A DNA stretch of 52,880 bases from NCBI GenBank assembly GCA_028291545.1, contig JAQGHR010000023.1, forward strand, positions 1 to 52,880, written 5' to 3'. The notes under the pieces were generated by a model that worked only from the letters and a program-made list of their open reading frames with translations, did not search any database and was not told the origin of the DNA. Source of the stretch: Planctomycetota bacterium. Lineage in GTDB: Bacteria; Planctomycetota; Planctomycetia; Isosphaerales; Isosphaeraceae. Below are positions 1-9,029 of the stretch, one piece after another. A program made the translations under genes and the position numbers. Numbering within the stretch: the stretch's first letter is position 1; each line of letters opens with the position of its first letter.

Positions 1-26
1 AATAAGAATCCCACTATAATACAAAC

Positions 27-72
27 CCAACGGTCGTCCGCCGAGCGCAAATGCTCGGCGGACGACCGTTGG
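27..72. terminator. Perfect 20 bp inverted repeat, likely terminator
   Basis: Bases 27-46 and 53-72 are exact reverse complements around a 6-base loop (GCAAAT). On the plus strand the hairpin is followed by ATTATTTATG, and on the minus strand by TTTGTATTATAG, so a weak U-rich tail exists in both directions. It lies 140 bases past the stop of the minus-strand gene at 212 and could end that transcript, a plus-strand gene left of the window, or both. A protein-binding palindrome is the alternative. Confidence 0.55.
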
Positions 73-211
73 ATTATTTATGTTGCCGCACTCTCATCTG
101 TCGCTGTGTGAACACGTCGGCTGGCGAGTCAGATCAAGTCAGTGCTGGGGATAGCACGGAAGGCCCTGGCACTGACGTGACTGTGCTCACCCTGATCCTT
201 TCAGGTCCATC

Positions 212-1669
212 TTAACGATCGCCTTCTTCCGGAGCAGGCGTCTTCGCCTTGGGCGCCGCTCCTACGGGCTGACCCTTTGTCGTTTGGCCGGGACCGCCAC
301 CGGGGCCACCGGGACCGCCACCGGGGCCACCGGGGCCGCCACCAGGACCACCGGGGCCGCCAGGTCCACGCTGGGGAACGAGAGTCGCCAGTTCGACCTT
401 CGCTCCAAGCATCTTGTTGAAGTTCGCCTTCTGGTTCTTGGTGAGAACCTTGGCGATCTTGGCCTCGCCCTGCTTCTCGATCGCTTCAGACTCTTCATTC
501 ATCTTTGTCATCGCTTCGTTCGCCTTGGCACGGGCGGCTTGCATCTCGGGGCTGTTGAAGTCGGGCCGATTGCCTCGGCCGCCACCCGGAGGAGCCCCAC
601 CTGGGGCGGCATCGCCCGGGGCACCGCCGCCCGGAGCGGCACCGCCGGGGGTAGCACCATTTCCATTGCCGGCGGGGGGCGCGGCGGGATCGCCAGTGTC
701 ATTCTTTGGCGTTGCACCCCCGTTCGCCGCCGGGGCGTTCCCACCAGCCGCATTTCCAACACGCCCGCGACGATTATTCCCCTGGTTGCCCTGACCACCT
801 TGGCCACCACCGAACATCCCACGCATCTGTTGCATGCCCTGAGACATGATCTCTTGTTGCGCGGTCTGCATCGCTTCGATGATCGCCGTGAGTTGTTCCA
901 TCTGCGACGGACTCAGGTTAATTTTCTTGGACACATCCGGTCGAACGACGGCCGTCACGCCGATGATTTGCAACTCAATCTCAGCAAGGCGAGCTTTTTG
1001 CGCCTTCGTCAGAATCTTGTTGATCGAAGCATCGGTCTCCTTGCCGAGTGCAGTCATCTGCTCCATCATCGCGGCGCGATCCGCCTGACCGGCGCCGCCT
1101 TGCTGACCACCACGACGCCCGCCACCACCTTGTTGGCCACCGGCGGGTTGCGCGCCACCTTGACCTCCTCCAGGCTGCCCTCCCCCTTGCTGGCCGCCGG
1201 GACCGCGCATCGCGCCGAACAACTCGCGACGCTTCGTATTCGCCGTGTCGTTCGTTTCCTTCAGTGCAGCCTTCTGCTCGTCCGTCATCTCGATTTCATC
1301 TTGGAGAGCGGGAGACTGCGACAGCAATCCGATCATCCCTCCACCGCCAAAACCTCCGAATCCTCCCCGACCGCCTCCTGGACCACCACCACCGCCGGGA
1401 CCACCGCCACCAGGACCGCCTCGACCGCCACCGGCATTACCGGCACCGATCATCATTCTCAACATGCGGAGTTGGGCCGAGGGATTGTCCATGATCCCTG
1501 GCGTGCCTGCTTTGGCCGTGTCTTTCTGAGTGTCAGCGGAGGCCGCCGCTTTCGCGCGGGCGGACTTGGCGGTGCCTGCCTTCGACGTCTGGGCCGAAGA
1601 ATGTGTCGCGGATGCAGTCAGGGCAAAGGCTGCCCCGAACGCGAGAGTCAAAAAGCGTTTTCCGGACAT
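212..1669 (-). CDS. Secreted Gly/Pro-rich protein with LTxxQ-like motifs
   Basis: A 485-residue protein starting at the ATG at 1669, which has a GAGGAAG ribosome binding site just upstream; the frame is open further up, but that extension has no support. The first ~27 residues (MSGKRFLTLAFGAAFALTAS... ending in SSAQ) read as a Sec signal peptide. The body alternates low-complexity Gly/Pro/Gln blocks with four helical segments carrying an LTxxQ-type signature: MTDEQKAAL, LTKAQKARL, LSPSQMEQL and LTKNQKANF. That signature is known from Spy/CpxP-like periplasmic proteins, so a periplasmic scaffold or chaperone-like role is possible but is inference. The C-terminus is again a GGPGGP-type repeat. 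Such proteins are usually annotated as hypothetical in planctomycetes. The glycine blocks create long false reading frames on the other strand. Confidence 0.85.
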   Translation of the reverse strand: MSGKRFLTLAFGAAFALTASATHSSAQTSKAGTAKSARAKAAASADTQKDTAKAGTPGIMDNPSAQLRMLRMMIGAGNAGGGRGGPGGGGPGGGGGPGGGRGGFGGFGGGGMIGLLSQSPALQDEIEMTDEQKAALKETNDTANTKRRELFGAMRGPGGQQGGGQPGGGQGGAQPAGGQQGGGGRRGGQQGGAGQADRAAMMEQMTALGKETDASINKILTKAQKARLAEIELQIIGVTAVVRPDVSKKINLSPSQMEQLTAIIEAMQTAQQEIMSQGMQQMRGMFGGGQGGQGNQGNNRRGRVGNAAGGNAPAANGGATPKNDTGDPAAPPAGNGNGATPGGAAPGGGAPGDAAPGGAPPGGGRGNRPDFNSPEMQAARAKANEAMTKMNEESEAIEKQGEAKIAKVLTKNQKANFNKMLGAKVELATLVPQRGPGGPGGPGGGPGGPGGGPGGPGGGPGQTTKGQPVGAAPKAKTPAPEEGDR

Positions 1670-1970
1670 GGGTGCTTCCTCTCTTCGGCCAAACCGTAGG
1701 AGCAGGGGGAGAATGGGCCGGGCGCATGGCGTCATTTCACGGCGCAAAACCCGGTGGGGTCCGACATCGACCCGCCCTCAAAGAGGTATCAGCGGCAAGG
1801 ACCCAAAGGCTGGCCCAACCATCTTGCTCGAATCCTAACTCTTGTCGTAGTAGATTCCTAGCGACATCCCTCGAAAGAGAAAAATGCATTGATGCAAGAG
1901 CTTGAGGGCAGGAGCCGCCTTCCGTGCGGACCGATGTATGTAATCGATCTGTCCATCCCGTCGCAATGGA
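1670..1970. other. Intergenic region without visible gene
   Basis: This stretch lies between the start of the glycine-rich secreted protein gene and the stop of the next minus-strand gene, so it should hold the former's promoter. The part nearest 1850-1940 is relatively AT-rich. I see no RNA gene and no convincing small reading frame. Confidence 0.5.
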
Positions 1971-2708
1971 TCAGCCCGCCCGCACGGACCAGAGCCAGAT
2001 CGCGAGCCCGGACGCGGCCATGACTGAGGCCAATCGCAAGCCAGTGCGATAGAACAGAAATCGTTTAGACATCGACGTTTCTGTGGCCAGGGAAGCTCGC
2101 TCCACGGCCGAAACCACGTTCATCCCCACGAGGTGCGTCATCAGCAGGACGAGGAATCCGAACCCCTGTTCCATCCATGCCCTCCACGGTACGGGAGGCA
2201 ATCCAGGCCGCCATCGGGAAGGAACGGTCAGGGTGCTATCGGACTGATAGACCACCAGCCTGGTTGTCGATTCGGATTGCCGTGTATCATCCTGGACCCG
2301 GACAACAAGCTCGACCGGATTCGGCGTTCCGGTCTTGGGTGTGCCCTGGATGAGGCCCGCGTCACGATCAAACGCCAGCCCCTTCGGCATCGGTCCGTCC
2401 ACTGCCCAACGCAATTTACCGACACCGCCCTCGGCGGCAAGCGCAATCGTGTAAGGCCGTCCAGCGATGGCTTCGGGAAGTGACGCGGGCGTGGCGATCC
2501 TCAGTTCCGGCAGTGTTGCCTTCTTGCCGTTCGATCGTTTGTCCTGTTCCTCATCCGCCTTGGGGATGAGGGCCATGATGACCATCGTCAATAACAGAAT
2601 GAACAGCAGTGCACCAGTAAGCTTTGTCACAACGACGGCCACGAACGAATCCTCGCCCGAGCCGCCGAACTCATGGCCCCCGGAAAGGCCGCGTCGCGAT
2701 CGTCGCAT
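1971..2708 (-). CDS. Membrane protein with Ig-like domain, putative ExbD/MotB-like partner
   Basis: A 245-residue protein. One hydrophobic segment at about 26-48 follows a short charged N-terminus with an acidic pair (GSGED) and reads like the single N-terminal anchor of ExbD/TolR or MotB proteins. Residues ~66-155 resemble a putative Ig/He_PIG domain (pattern LP..I.G..Y......GG......W.V..G.LP.GL..D...G.I.GTP). Two more hydrophobic segments follow at ~181-200 and ~222-241, which ExbD and MotB do not have. The gene lies 98 bases downstream of a MotA/ExbB-like gene on the same strand, which suggests a partner in one membrane complex. The exact family is not recognised; the role is inferred from context. 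Confidence 0.75.
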   Translation of the reverse strand: MRRSRRGLSGGHEFGGSGEDSFVAVVVTKLTGALLFILLLTMVIMALIPKADEEQDKRSNGKKATLPELRIATPASLPEAIAGRPYTIALAAEGGVGKLRWAVDGPMPKGLAFDRDAGLIQGTPKTGTPNPVELVVRVQDDTRQSESTTRLVVYQSDSTLTVPSRWRPGLPPVPWRAWMEQGFGFLVLLMTHLVGMNVVSAVERASLATETSMSKRFLFYRTGLRLASVMAASGLAIWLWSVRAG

Positions 2709-2806
2709 GGGTCAACCTCGAAATGGAGTCGGGTTTCGGCTCAGAGCACTCGATACCGGGGATGAGAACCTGATCTCAGCCCCTCTCGAATCGCGATCTC
2801 CGACGA

Positions 2807-4015
2807 TCAGACCGCCTCTTCCCGGTAGACCGAAAACTTCGTCTTCACGATGTTCCGGTAGAGCGAATTCCCCTGCTCCATGCTGACGTTCAGCAGATCG
2901 AGGGCATCCTTCAGGCTGCCTAGAGTCCGGGCAAGCTGGTCCTGGGTCGTCTTGCTCGATCGTTCGAAGGCGGCCGACCACTGCGAGGCGAGGTTATCGA
3001 GCGCGGCCACCTGGCGATCGACGCCGCGGCGAATCGCGTCGAGTTGCTCATCCGGGCCGCTGTCTGCGGCGAGCGCCGTCTCGATGCGCGAGAGTGTTGC
3101 CAGCCCCTTGCGCAGGGAATCGCCCGCACCCGAAAGCCCGCTCAGGTCGTCTCCCATCCGGCCCATGGTCTCCGCGCCGCGAGAGAGACCTTCAACGGCG
3201 ACGGAAAAGCGGTCGACGTTTCGCCCCAACCCGTCTCCAAGCTTGTCGGCAAGTGCGGCAAGATCGCGATGGATCAGCTCCAGTTGAGCGACAAACTGAG
3301 ATTCGGCCGGGACAGGGGCATGGACCTGCGCCGAGAGCACGTGATCGACGACCCACCGATCTACCCGCGCCAGGAGATCCTCCGAGCGACGAATCACGAG
3401 AGTCTGGGCCAGCATCAACGCGGCGCTCAGGAATAACGCCAGCAGTGTACTGTCGAACGCGATCTGCAGGGCCGACGTGACGCTCGTGAGGTTGCCCATG
3501 AAGCCATCGAGATTCTTGACCATCGGCAGCACGCGACTGATGTTCATCAGAGCCTTGGAAATGCCTTCGACGGTGCCGATAAACCCAATCACGGGCAGGA
3601 GATAGAGGATGTATCGAGTCAGAGTGAATCGTCCGCCCGCCGCTTCCTGATCGAGCCCGGAGGCCTCCCGATTCAGTTCCATCCGTCCCGAGGGCGAGTC
3701 GTGTGCCGCCGCGATCTGCCGGAGTCGCGAGGGAAGGATACGGCGATCATCCTCGGCGATCGTCGCCGGATCCGCGAGCTGTGCGGGTGCCTCGTTGAAC
3801 CCCTTTTCGTTGCCCCAGAGTCGGAACAGCTCATTTCCGAGCGTGAGAACAGCCCAGGCATAGATCGCAGTGCCGACGTACTGTTCCCAGCCGCGCTCGA
3901 ACATGAGCGTGGGATCGAAAATCATGAGGGCAATCGGGAAGGCGAGAGCCAGGCCCAGCATCGCCAGCGTGCCGGGATAGGCTACTCTACTCGTGAAATG
4001 AGCGGCGCGAGTCAT
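2807..4015 (-). CDS. MotA/TolQ/ExbB proton channel family protein
   Basis: A 402-residue membrane protein. Four hydrophobic segments are visible at about 14-34, 45-63, 133-153 and 181-207. The third contains PVIGFIGTVEGIS and the fourth TSALQIAFDSTLLALFLS, which match the conserved pore signature of the MotA/TolQ/ExbB family. Family members use the proton or ion gradient to drive motility, TonB-type import or envelope work. The C-terminal ~180 residues are long for this family, helical, and rich in Leu/Ala/Gln heptads, suggesting a cytoplasmic coiled coil as in planctomycete and cyanobacterial relatives. The following same-strand gene (1971-2708) is the probable partner. No flagellar or TonB genes are seen, so the driven process is unknown. 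Confidence 0.85.
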   Translation of the reverse strand: MTRAAHFTSRVAYPGTLAMLGLALAFPIALMIFDPTLMFERGWEQYVGTAIYAWAVLTLGNELFRLWGNEKGFNEAPAQLADPATIAEDDRRILPSRLRQIAAAHDSPSGRMELNREASGLDQEAAGGRFTLTRYILYLLPVIGFIGTVEGISKALMNISRVLPMVKNLDGFMGNLTSVTSALQIAFDSTLLALFLSAALMLAQTLVIRRSEDLLARVDRWVVDHVLSAQVHAPVPAESQFVAQLELIHRDLAALADKLGDGLGRNVDRFSVAVEGLSRGAETMGRMGDDLSGLSGAGDSLRKGLATLSRIETALAADSGPDEQLDAIRRGVDRQVAALDNLASQWSAAFERSSKTTQDQLARTLGSLKDALDLLNVSMEQGNSLYRNIVKTKFSVYREEAV

Positions 4016-4057
4016 GCCGGATGCCCCTCCTGGGCGTCTCTCGGGCCGCGCGATGAT

Positions 4058-4639
4058 TCAAGACATCCGGGCCGAATCCTCCGGCCCAGTCCGCGCGGTC
4101 CTTTCGTTATGATCGGCCGAATCACCCGGCGAGCTTGACTCCCGATCGCATTCCGACGCGGAGGGTTCCTCCGTGTTCCGGAATCGGAAATCGCAATGTG
4201 AGGCTCCTTCCATGATCGTCTGGGTTCTCGTCAACGAAACGGCCGGATTGAAGCCCTCGATCAAGGCGAAGTCGCGGCAGCAGGATAGCGTCGAGCCGAG
4301 ATCGGCCATCCCTAAGGCGCGATAAAGCTCTGCGTATCGACACCGCGTCACGTTGAAATCGAGGCGATCCCGGCTCTGTTCGACGATCTCGATCTCAAGT
4401 GCCCCGCCCTCCTTCCAACGATCGAGACCGCGTGCGAAGGCCGTGAGAGTAGCCTCGCCAAATTCGCGTGCCATCGCCGCTCCCGACTCTCTCGCCAGGC
4501 TGGCAACCACGCCGCGCAGCAGTTCCAGAGTCTTCACGTCTCCCAGTTCGCTCATCACGGCGCGAACGAACGGAGCCACGATACGTGCCTCGATCTCCCG
4601 TCGCTGGAGAAGCGTCAGGCACGGAGCCTCGTTCGCCAT
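4058..4639 (-). CDS. L-2-amino-thiazoline-4-carboxylic acid hydrolase-like protein
   Basis: A 193-residue protein. I chose the ATG at 4639 because GGAGGG precedes it by about 7 bases and the family similarity begins there; the open frame continues to 4867 without support. The core at residues 98-153 (VTRCRYAELYRALG ... ALIEGFNP ... RTQTIMEGASHCDFRF) matches the ATC hydrolase family (PF14196 type), with the paired cysteines and the C-terminal CDFRF block. The founding enzyme opens the thiazoline ring in bacterial conversion of the compound to L-cysteine, but most family members are uncharacterised, so substrate use here is uncertain. After the core comes a polar ~35-residue tail of no known domain. 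It is divergent from the gene at 4769, with 129 bases between the starts. Confidence 0.75.
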   Translation of the reverse strand: MANEAPCLTLLQRREIEARIVAPFVRAVMSELGDVKTLELLRGVVASLARESGAAMAREFGEATLTAFARGLDRWKEGGALEIEIVEQSRDRLDFNVTRCRYAELYRALGMADLGSTLSCCRDFALIEGFNPAVSLTRTQTIMEGASHCDFRFRNTEEPSASECDRESSSPGDSADHNERTARTGPEDSARMS

Positions 4640-4768
4640 GCTCGTACCCTCCAGATCGCAGTTCGTCGATTTATCTCGATTCCTCCCCACGGTTCCGATT
4701 ATCTTCGGAAAAGGCGTCTGCGTCACCTCCTGACCTCGATCGCACCTCGCAACGAGGGAGCTGCCACA

Positions 4769-5488
4769 ATGAAAGATCGAAGCGGCCCAGGGATTCGCGA
4801 GCAAATCGAGAGCGGCGACAATCGGGGAGAGCTGGAACTGCTCGGGTCTCGCCTGGAGAAAGGCCACGGTCCGGCGCGTCTGGCCATGGTCTCGACGATG
4901 GGCGCTTCAGATTTCCTTGCGGCGATCGCCGTGGCCGGCGTGGGCTCTCCCCCGAGCATCGGGCCTACCCTCGTCCATTCCTCCCCATCGCGTCCCGCGC
5001 TGGAGTGGGCCGCCGGAGAGACGACGTTGGCGGAGGTGTTTCCCCACGTCCCACGCACGAAGCGGCTCGCGCTCTCGGCCGGATTACTCCAGATGCTCGA
5101 CTTCTGGGACGCCAGCCACGAAGCCGCGCAACAGGCCGACGACCTCGGCGAGCACACGTTCTCGCCCTTCTGGCACGCGATCGCACACCGTCGCGAGCCC
5201 GACCCGGGGAATGCCGCCTACTGGTTCCGCCGAGTCGGCCATCACGCAGTCGTTGAGGAAATCGCCGAGGCTGTCCGGCCGATCCTGGACGCTCACGGCG
5301 ACTCGTCGTTATCCGATCGCCTGCTCCCCAACGGTGCCTGGGACCCCTTCGCCTTCATTGCCTTTTGCGGCGAGGCGGCGCATCACTCGTCCCCGGAAAC
5401 CGAGCGTCTGGCCCGTCGAATCCAGAGAGCCGAGATGATCATGCTTCTCGAAGCGACGGCAAAGTCGATGACCAGGGCGCCCTTGTAG
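4769..5488 (+). CDS. Conserved hypothetical protein
   Basis: A 239-residue soluble protein with a clear ribosome binding site (GAGGGAG at 4754-4760, 8 bases before the ATG). No signal peptide or membrane segment is visible. The middle (AGLLQMLDFWDASHEAAQQA ... FWHAIAHRREPD ... AAYWFRRVG) is rich in Trp, His and Phe and looks like a helical fold conserved among planctomycete hypotheticals. I recognise no catalytic motif, and no function is proposed. It is divergent from the ATC-hydrolase-like gene and convergent with the small gene at 5564. Confidence 0.7.
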   Translation: MKDRSGPGIREQIESGDNRGELELLGSRLEKGHGPARLAMVSTMGASDFLAAIAVAGVGSPPSIGPTLVHSSPSRPALEWAAGETTLAEVFPHVPRTKRLALSAGLLQMLDFWDASHEAAQQADDLGEHTFSPFWHAIAHRREPDPGNAAYWFRRVGHHAVVEEIAEAVRPILDAHGDSSLSDRLLPNGAWDPFAFIAFCGEAAHHSSPETERLARRIQRAEMIMLLEATAKSMTRAPL

Positions 5489-5563
5489 GACGTGCCGCTT
5501 GATCGCTGAGGCGAGCTGGTCTCTCCAGTCGCGTTCGTCGAGGCCACGGGTAAAGCGTGGCAC

Positions 5564-5857
5564 TCAGGGCTTCTCGTAGCCGAGAGCACGGAGGACTTCC
5601 AGCACCTCGCTCCAGGTGGGGAACATCCGGCCGCTGTGGTATTTATAATCCTGCATGGCCTGCATGAATTCCATCTCGGCAATGGAGTATTCACGTTCGC
5701 ATGTGGCCGGGTCGACGAATCGGCGGCGGCCGCTGGCGTGGCGTGCCTGGGCGGCCTTGAGCGCCTGGGCCGAGGCGCGACGGTCGGACCATTCGCGAGG
5801 GTGAAGCTCCGTCCCAGTAGCGGCGGTCGTCGGGACGTTCGTGGTTGTCGGGCTCAT
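5564..5857 (-). CDS. Small conserved planctomycete protein
   Basis: A 97-residue protein with GAGGAG about 7 bases before its ATG. The N-terminal 25 residues are Thr/Pro-rich and look disordered. The rest ([20 protein letters not shown] ... [20 protein letters not shown]) resembles a short, well conserved protein type seen in many planctomycetes, which is why I trust it despite its size. The fold is probably two or three helices; there are no membrane segments. Function unknown. Confidence 0.8.
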   Translation of the reverse strand: MSPTTTNVPTTAATGTELHPREWSDRRASAQALKAAQARHASGRRRFVDPATCEREYSIAEMEFMQAMQDYKYHSGRMFPTWSEVLEVLRALGYEKP

Positions 5858-6092
5858 GGTGTCACTCTCCTCATTGAGGGATCACCGCAGCAACGCGATC
5901 ACCGCGCGTCGCCGTGGTTTCCGGTCGTTCAAGCCGGGAGAGAGCCAGGACCGTGGCTCCGAATCGGCGGTCCCGGAGCGATCATCCGTCTCCGGCACTC
6001 TCTCTTGCCGCTCTCCTCGGGAGACCCTACGACACCGCGCCGTCATCGGTACGAGATCTCTGACAAGAATTCGGAAAAAATCTATCGGCCGA

Positions 6093-8300
6093 TCATGCGG
6101 TCGCGCGAACGAGGGGAGATGCCGGGGCAGACCTCTCACGATAAAACGTGTTGGCAAGCAAGTTTTCGAGCGTGACGACCAGGAGAACCAGGGCCATGAT
6201 CCAGGGGAACATCTCAAATCCATGACGCGCGACGCCCTGAACGTGAACGAGGCTCGCGGCGTCGTTGGCAAGCTGATACTTACCCTTACCGAACAAGGTA
6301 TTCAGATCAGCCACTTCGAGCGTGGTTGTCTGCATCTCCCCTCGTGGAGGATTGATACTGAAACCAAGCTCGCGCTCCGGGCCGTCCTTCTCCTTGGCCA
6401 CCACGGTCCACTGTCCGATCTCTCCCGGGGATGCCACGAGGATGCCGCCCGGAACCGTCTCCGCAGTTCGTTCGCCCTGCTTGACATTCGGGCCTCGGAC
6501 AGCGAACGCCGTGAAGTGTCGTGCGGGATCGAGGGGCAGACTCGCGTCCTCACCGGCTTCGAAAACGAGGCGCTGGCCGACCGCGCCGGCGAGATAGTAG
6601 GCGGTCTGGTCAATCACGGCCAGGAAGCCCCACCCAGCCGCTGTACTCGGGAATTCATTCCACGCCTGGGGATCTGCCGACGACGTTCGCCGCGAGAGCG
6701 CTGTCGTCCACAACAGAACCTTGCCCTGTCTTGGTCCAGGAAAGTTACGCTCGAGCAATGCCGGGGAATTGTCGGTGTAACGAAGGACAACCTGAGCCGA
6801 TCCGCGATCGAATTTCACCGAGCGCGTTTTGTAGATCGGCACACGCGCAAGTTCCCCGAGTAATTCCTTCTGGTTCTTGGCGAAGAGGGGGCTGCCGAGG
6901 TCGGGCTGGCCGAACCCGAATGGCGTTTCCGGGGGATGGACACGGATCGTTTCGAGGGTCGCCGGTAGCAACTGGGCCGCAATCCCCGAGTTGTAATTCG
7001 CGATGTCCGCATTGCCGGCAGGTGCCACGACCAGACCTCCACCGTCGCGAACATAGCTGTTCAGGCGGCGCCACCACGTCTCGTCGAGTTGCTTGACGTT
7101 GGAAAGAAAAACTCCCGAATACTGGCGCAACGGCTTCGAGTCAATCGTCGATAGCTGGCCTGTGCGGATTCGTTCGACTTGAAAAGGGCGGGGAAGGCCG
7201 GGCGGAGGATTGGACGGGGCGAGGGATTCCGCGATGAATTCGGAGTCAATCGCATTGTCGGAGATGACCAGAATTTTCATCGCTGGCTGGACTTCGAATG
7301 TGACGTAGCGACGGTCGTCGAACTCGAGCGGGTCGCGCTCGCCCACCAGAAGGACCTCGATGCGGTGAAGGCCCGTCTTGAGCTTGGCCGTGATCAACGG
7401 GGGCACGTCGATCTCACCACCGGCGGGCACTTTGACGGGCTTCTTGTCGCTGGGGCTGACCTGACCGTCGAGGTAGTACTCCACGATCCGCCGAGCCTCC
7501 TGCCCGACGTTGCGAAGCTTGACTTTCAAGATCACCGGATCATCCTCCGTCGCGACCGGTGAGGCCATCTCCGCCGAGACGATAGCCACGTCGCGGACCT
7601 CCTTGGCCCCGACGCGGAGGACGAACGTGTCAATCTTACCCTTCTTGATTGACTTGGTTGCCTCGGCCAGGCCTTCGACCTCCTGACCGGTCTGCCACTG
7701 AGACGCGGCCAGGTCCGTCAAGACATAGACCTCGCGCCTCGGCAAGTCCACCGTGGCTACCGCGGTATAGGCTGCTCCGAGGGCGGAATTGAGCAGGCGA
7801 TTCGCCGTGTGGATGGTGAGTCCCTGAATCTTTTTCCTCGCCGCGGCCGGGGTCTGCGCGACCGGCTGTGCCGGGTCAGAACTGTCGATGATGAAGACGC
7901 GGCTCTGATCATTCATCTTCTTCAGAGCATCGCTCGCGCGTTCCTTCGCCTCGTCCAGCCTCGTTCGTTCGCGTTCCTTGTAGCCCATGGAGAGGCTCGT
8001 ATCGAAGACGAACGCGACCGCCGTCGGCTCATCGCCTGTACCCAGGCTGGCCTTTACATCGATGCGCGGTCTCGCCAACGCCAGGGCCATCAACGCGAGC
8101 AGGCACATCCTGGCCAGGAGCAACAGCCAGTTCTTGACCCGCAGTTTCTTTCTCGACCGCTTCTGCCTCTCTCGGATGAGCCGCAGTGCCGGGAAGATAA
8201 TGTGCTTGGGCGTCTGCTTCATGAACAGGTGAAGAATCACTGGCAGGGCGGCCAAAGACACGCCCGCAACAAGCCCGACGTTCAGAAAGATCGATCCCAT
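6093..8300 (-). CDS. BatA/VWA-domain membrane protein
   Basis: A 735-residue protein. Residues 1-80 form the BatA-type N-terminal region with two membrane segments (~5-26 and ~58-77) around a basic loop containing PKHIIFPALRLI. A von Willebrand A domain follows, with a complete MIDAS start D100-T-S102-L-S104. Next comes a CARDB-like beta domain (~245-350), a flavodoxin/glutamine-amidotransferase-like region (MKILVISDNAIDSEFIAESL ... YSGVFLSNV ... YVRDGGGLVVAP) and a last membrane segment near 700-722. This architecture is usual for planctomycete BatA-type proteins encoded beside MoxR and DUF58 genes. Here those partners lie 22 kb away at 30166-32170, on the far side of the integrated element. 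A role in metal-dependent assembly or chaperone complexes at the membrane is inferred from the family. Confidence 0.88.
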   Translation of the reverse strand: MGSIFLNVGLVAGVSLAALPVILHLFMKQTPKHIIFPALRLIRERQKRSRKKLRVKNWLLLLARMCLLALMALALARPRIDVKASLGTGDEPTAVAFVFDTSLSMGYKERERTRLDEAKERASDALKKMNDQSRVFIIDSSDPAQPVAQTPAAARKKIQGLTIHTANRLLNSALGAAYTAVATVDLPRREVYVLTDLAASQWQTGQEVEGLAEATKSIKKGKIDTFVLRVGAKEVRDVAIVSAEMASPVATEDDPVILKVKLRNVGQEARRIVEYYLDGQVSPSDKKPVKVPAGGEIDVPPLITAKLKTGLHRIEVLLVGERDPLEFDDRRYVTFEVQPAMKILVISDNAIDSEFIAESLAPSNPPPGLPRPFQVERIRTGQLSTIDSKPLRQYSGVFLSNVKQLDETWWRRLNSYVRDGGGLVVAPAGNADIANYNSGIAAQLLPATLETIRVHPPETPFGFGQPDLGSPLFAKNQKELLGELARVPIYKTRSVKFDRGSAQVVLRYTDNSPALLERNFPGPRQGKVLLWTTALSRRTSSADPQAWNEFPSTAAGWGFLAVIDQTAYYLAGAVGQRLVFEAGEDASLPLDPARHFTAFAVRGPNVKQGERTAETVPGGILVASPGEIGQWTVVAKEKDGPERELGFSINPPRGEMQTTTLEVADLNTLFGKGKYQLANDAASLVHVQGVARHGFEMFPWIMALVLLVVTLENLLANTFYRERSAPASPLVRATA

Positions 8301-8882
8301 AATCGGTCCTGCCTGCTGCGATGATAATTGGCCCGACCGCCGGCCCCGGCTCCGCCAGATCGCCCGGGATCACGTTCTCTGAACCCGACGAAGCCGCTTC
8401 GCGACCCCTTGCACGCGCCCACCCACGTTAACCTCGCGGTCCGGCTCGATGCAATCACTCCGATTCGCGCCAACCGAGGTACCCAGCGTGGCCTCCGGGG
8501 CGAACGTCCGCAGATCGAGCCCACGAGTTCATGCCGGATCACAGGCGTCTGGATCGTTCCGAAGTGTTTCCCATCCACGGGTGCCGCATCGCAACAAAAG
8601 TGGGAATTATGTGTTCCTCGCCCTTCGTCTGGCGAAGATACACCAGCCGCCAACTCGACCGGCCCGCGGTTACTCCGCGGCACGACCCGGAATCCTTCTC
8701 ACTCATGTTAGGGCCTGAAATGTGGCATCTCAAGCCCGCTCTTCCGCATAGTGGCCACGAGCGAGCAGGACGGCCGACAATGGGCCAGCGATCGCGCCGC
8801 GTTCGGGGCCTACGGCAATCGACGACCCGATCGGACGGCGATTGAGTACGGCTAATTCGCGTGGCTCGGCGCTTCGTCTAAC
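8301..8882. other. Intergenic region left of the integrated element
   Basis: About 580 bases between the start of the BatA-like gene and the left attachment repeat. Several open frames cross it on both strands, but none has a convincing ribosome binding site, domain or codon pattern. It should contain the promoter of the BatA-like gene and the host sequence that originally lay 3' of tRNA-Ser. I see nothing else. Confidence 0.5.
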
Positions 8883-8945
8883 AACGGAGAGGGGGGGATT
8901 CGAACCCCCGAACAGGCTTTCACCCGTTAACGGTTTAGCAAACCG
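8883..8945 (-). repeat. Left 63 bp attachment repeat
   Basis: Identical over 63 bases to 23761-23823; identity breaks at 8882 (C against G) and at 8946. It carries the anticodon 3' side, variable arm, T arm and acceptor 3' strand of tRNA-Ser but not the 5' half, so it is the original host 3' end displaced by integration. Confidence 0.92.
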
Positions 8946-9009
8946 CTGTGCGCCGAGTCGTAACCCCATACCAGTAAAGGTGGTTAGCGATTCATCGGTG
9001 AAGTCTTTT

Positions 9010-9029
9010 CCCTTCCCTTGCCCTACGGA
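9010..9029 (+). repeat. 20 bp repeat, possible integrase arm site (left)
   Basis: An exact 20-base match to 23610-23629 in the same orientation. It lies 64 bases inside the left attachment repeat; the other copy lies 131 bases inside the right one. In the excised circle the two would flank the core site. Arm-type integrase binding sites are one reading; a short internal duplication in int is the other. Confidence 0.4.

Noticed and set aside
284..1699. A 471-codon plus-strand frame opposite the glycine-rich secreted protein
   Set aside because: It is the antisense of Gly/Pro-rich repeats, with no ribosome binding site and no domain; the minus-strand gene has a signal peptide and conserved motifs.
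8282..8683. A 133-codon minus-strand frame in the gap left of the element
   Set aside because: It overlaps the BatA-like start, lacks a ribosome binding site and has no protein-like pattern.
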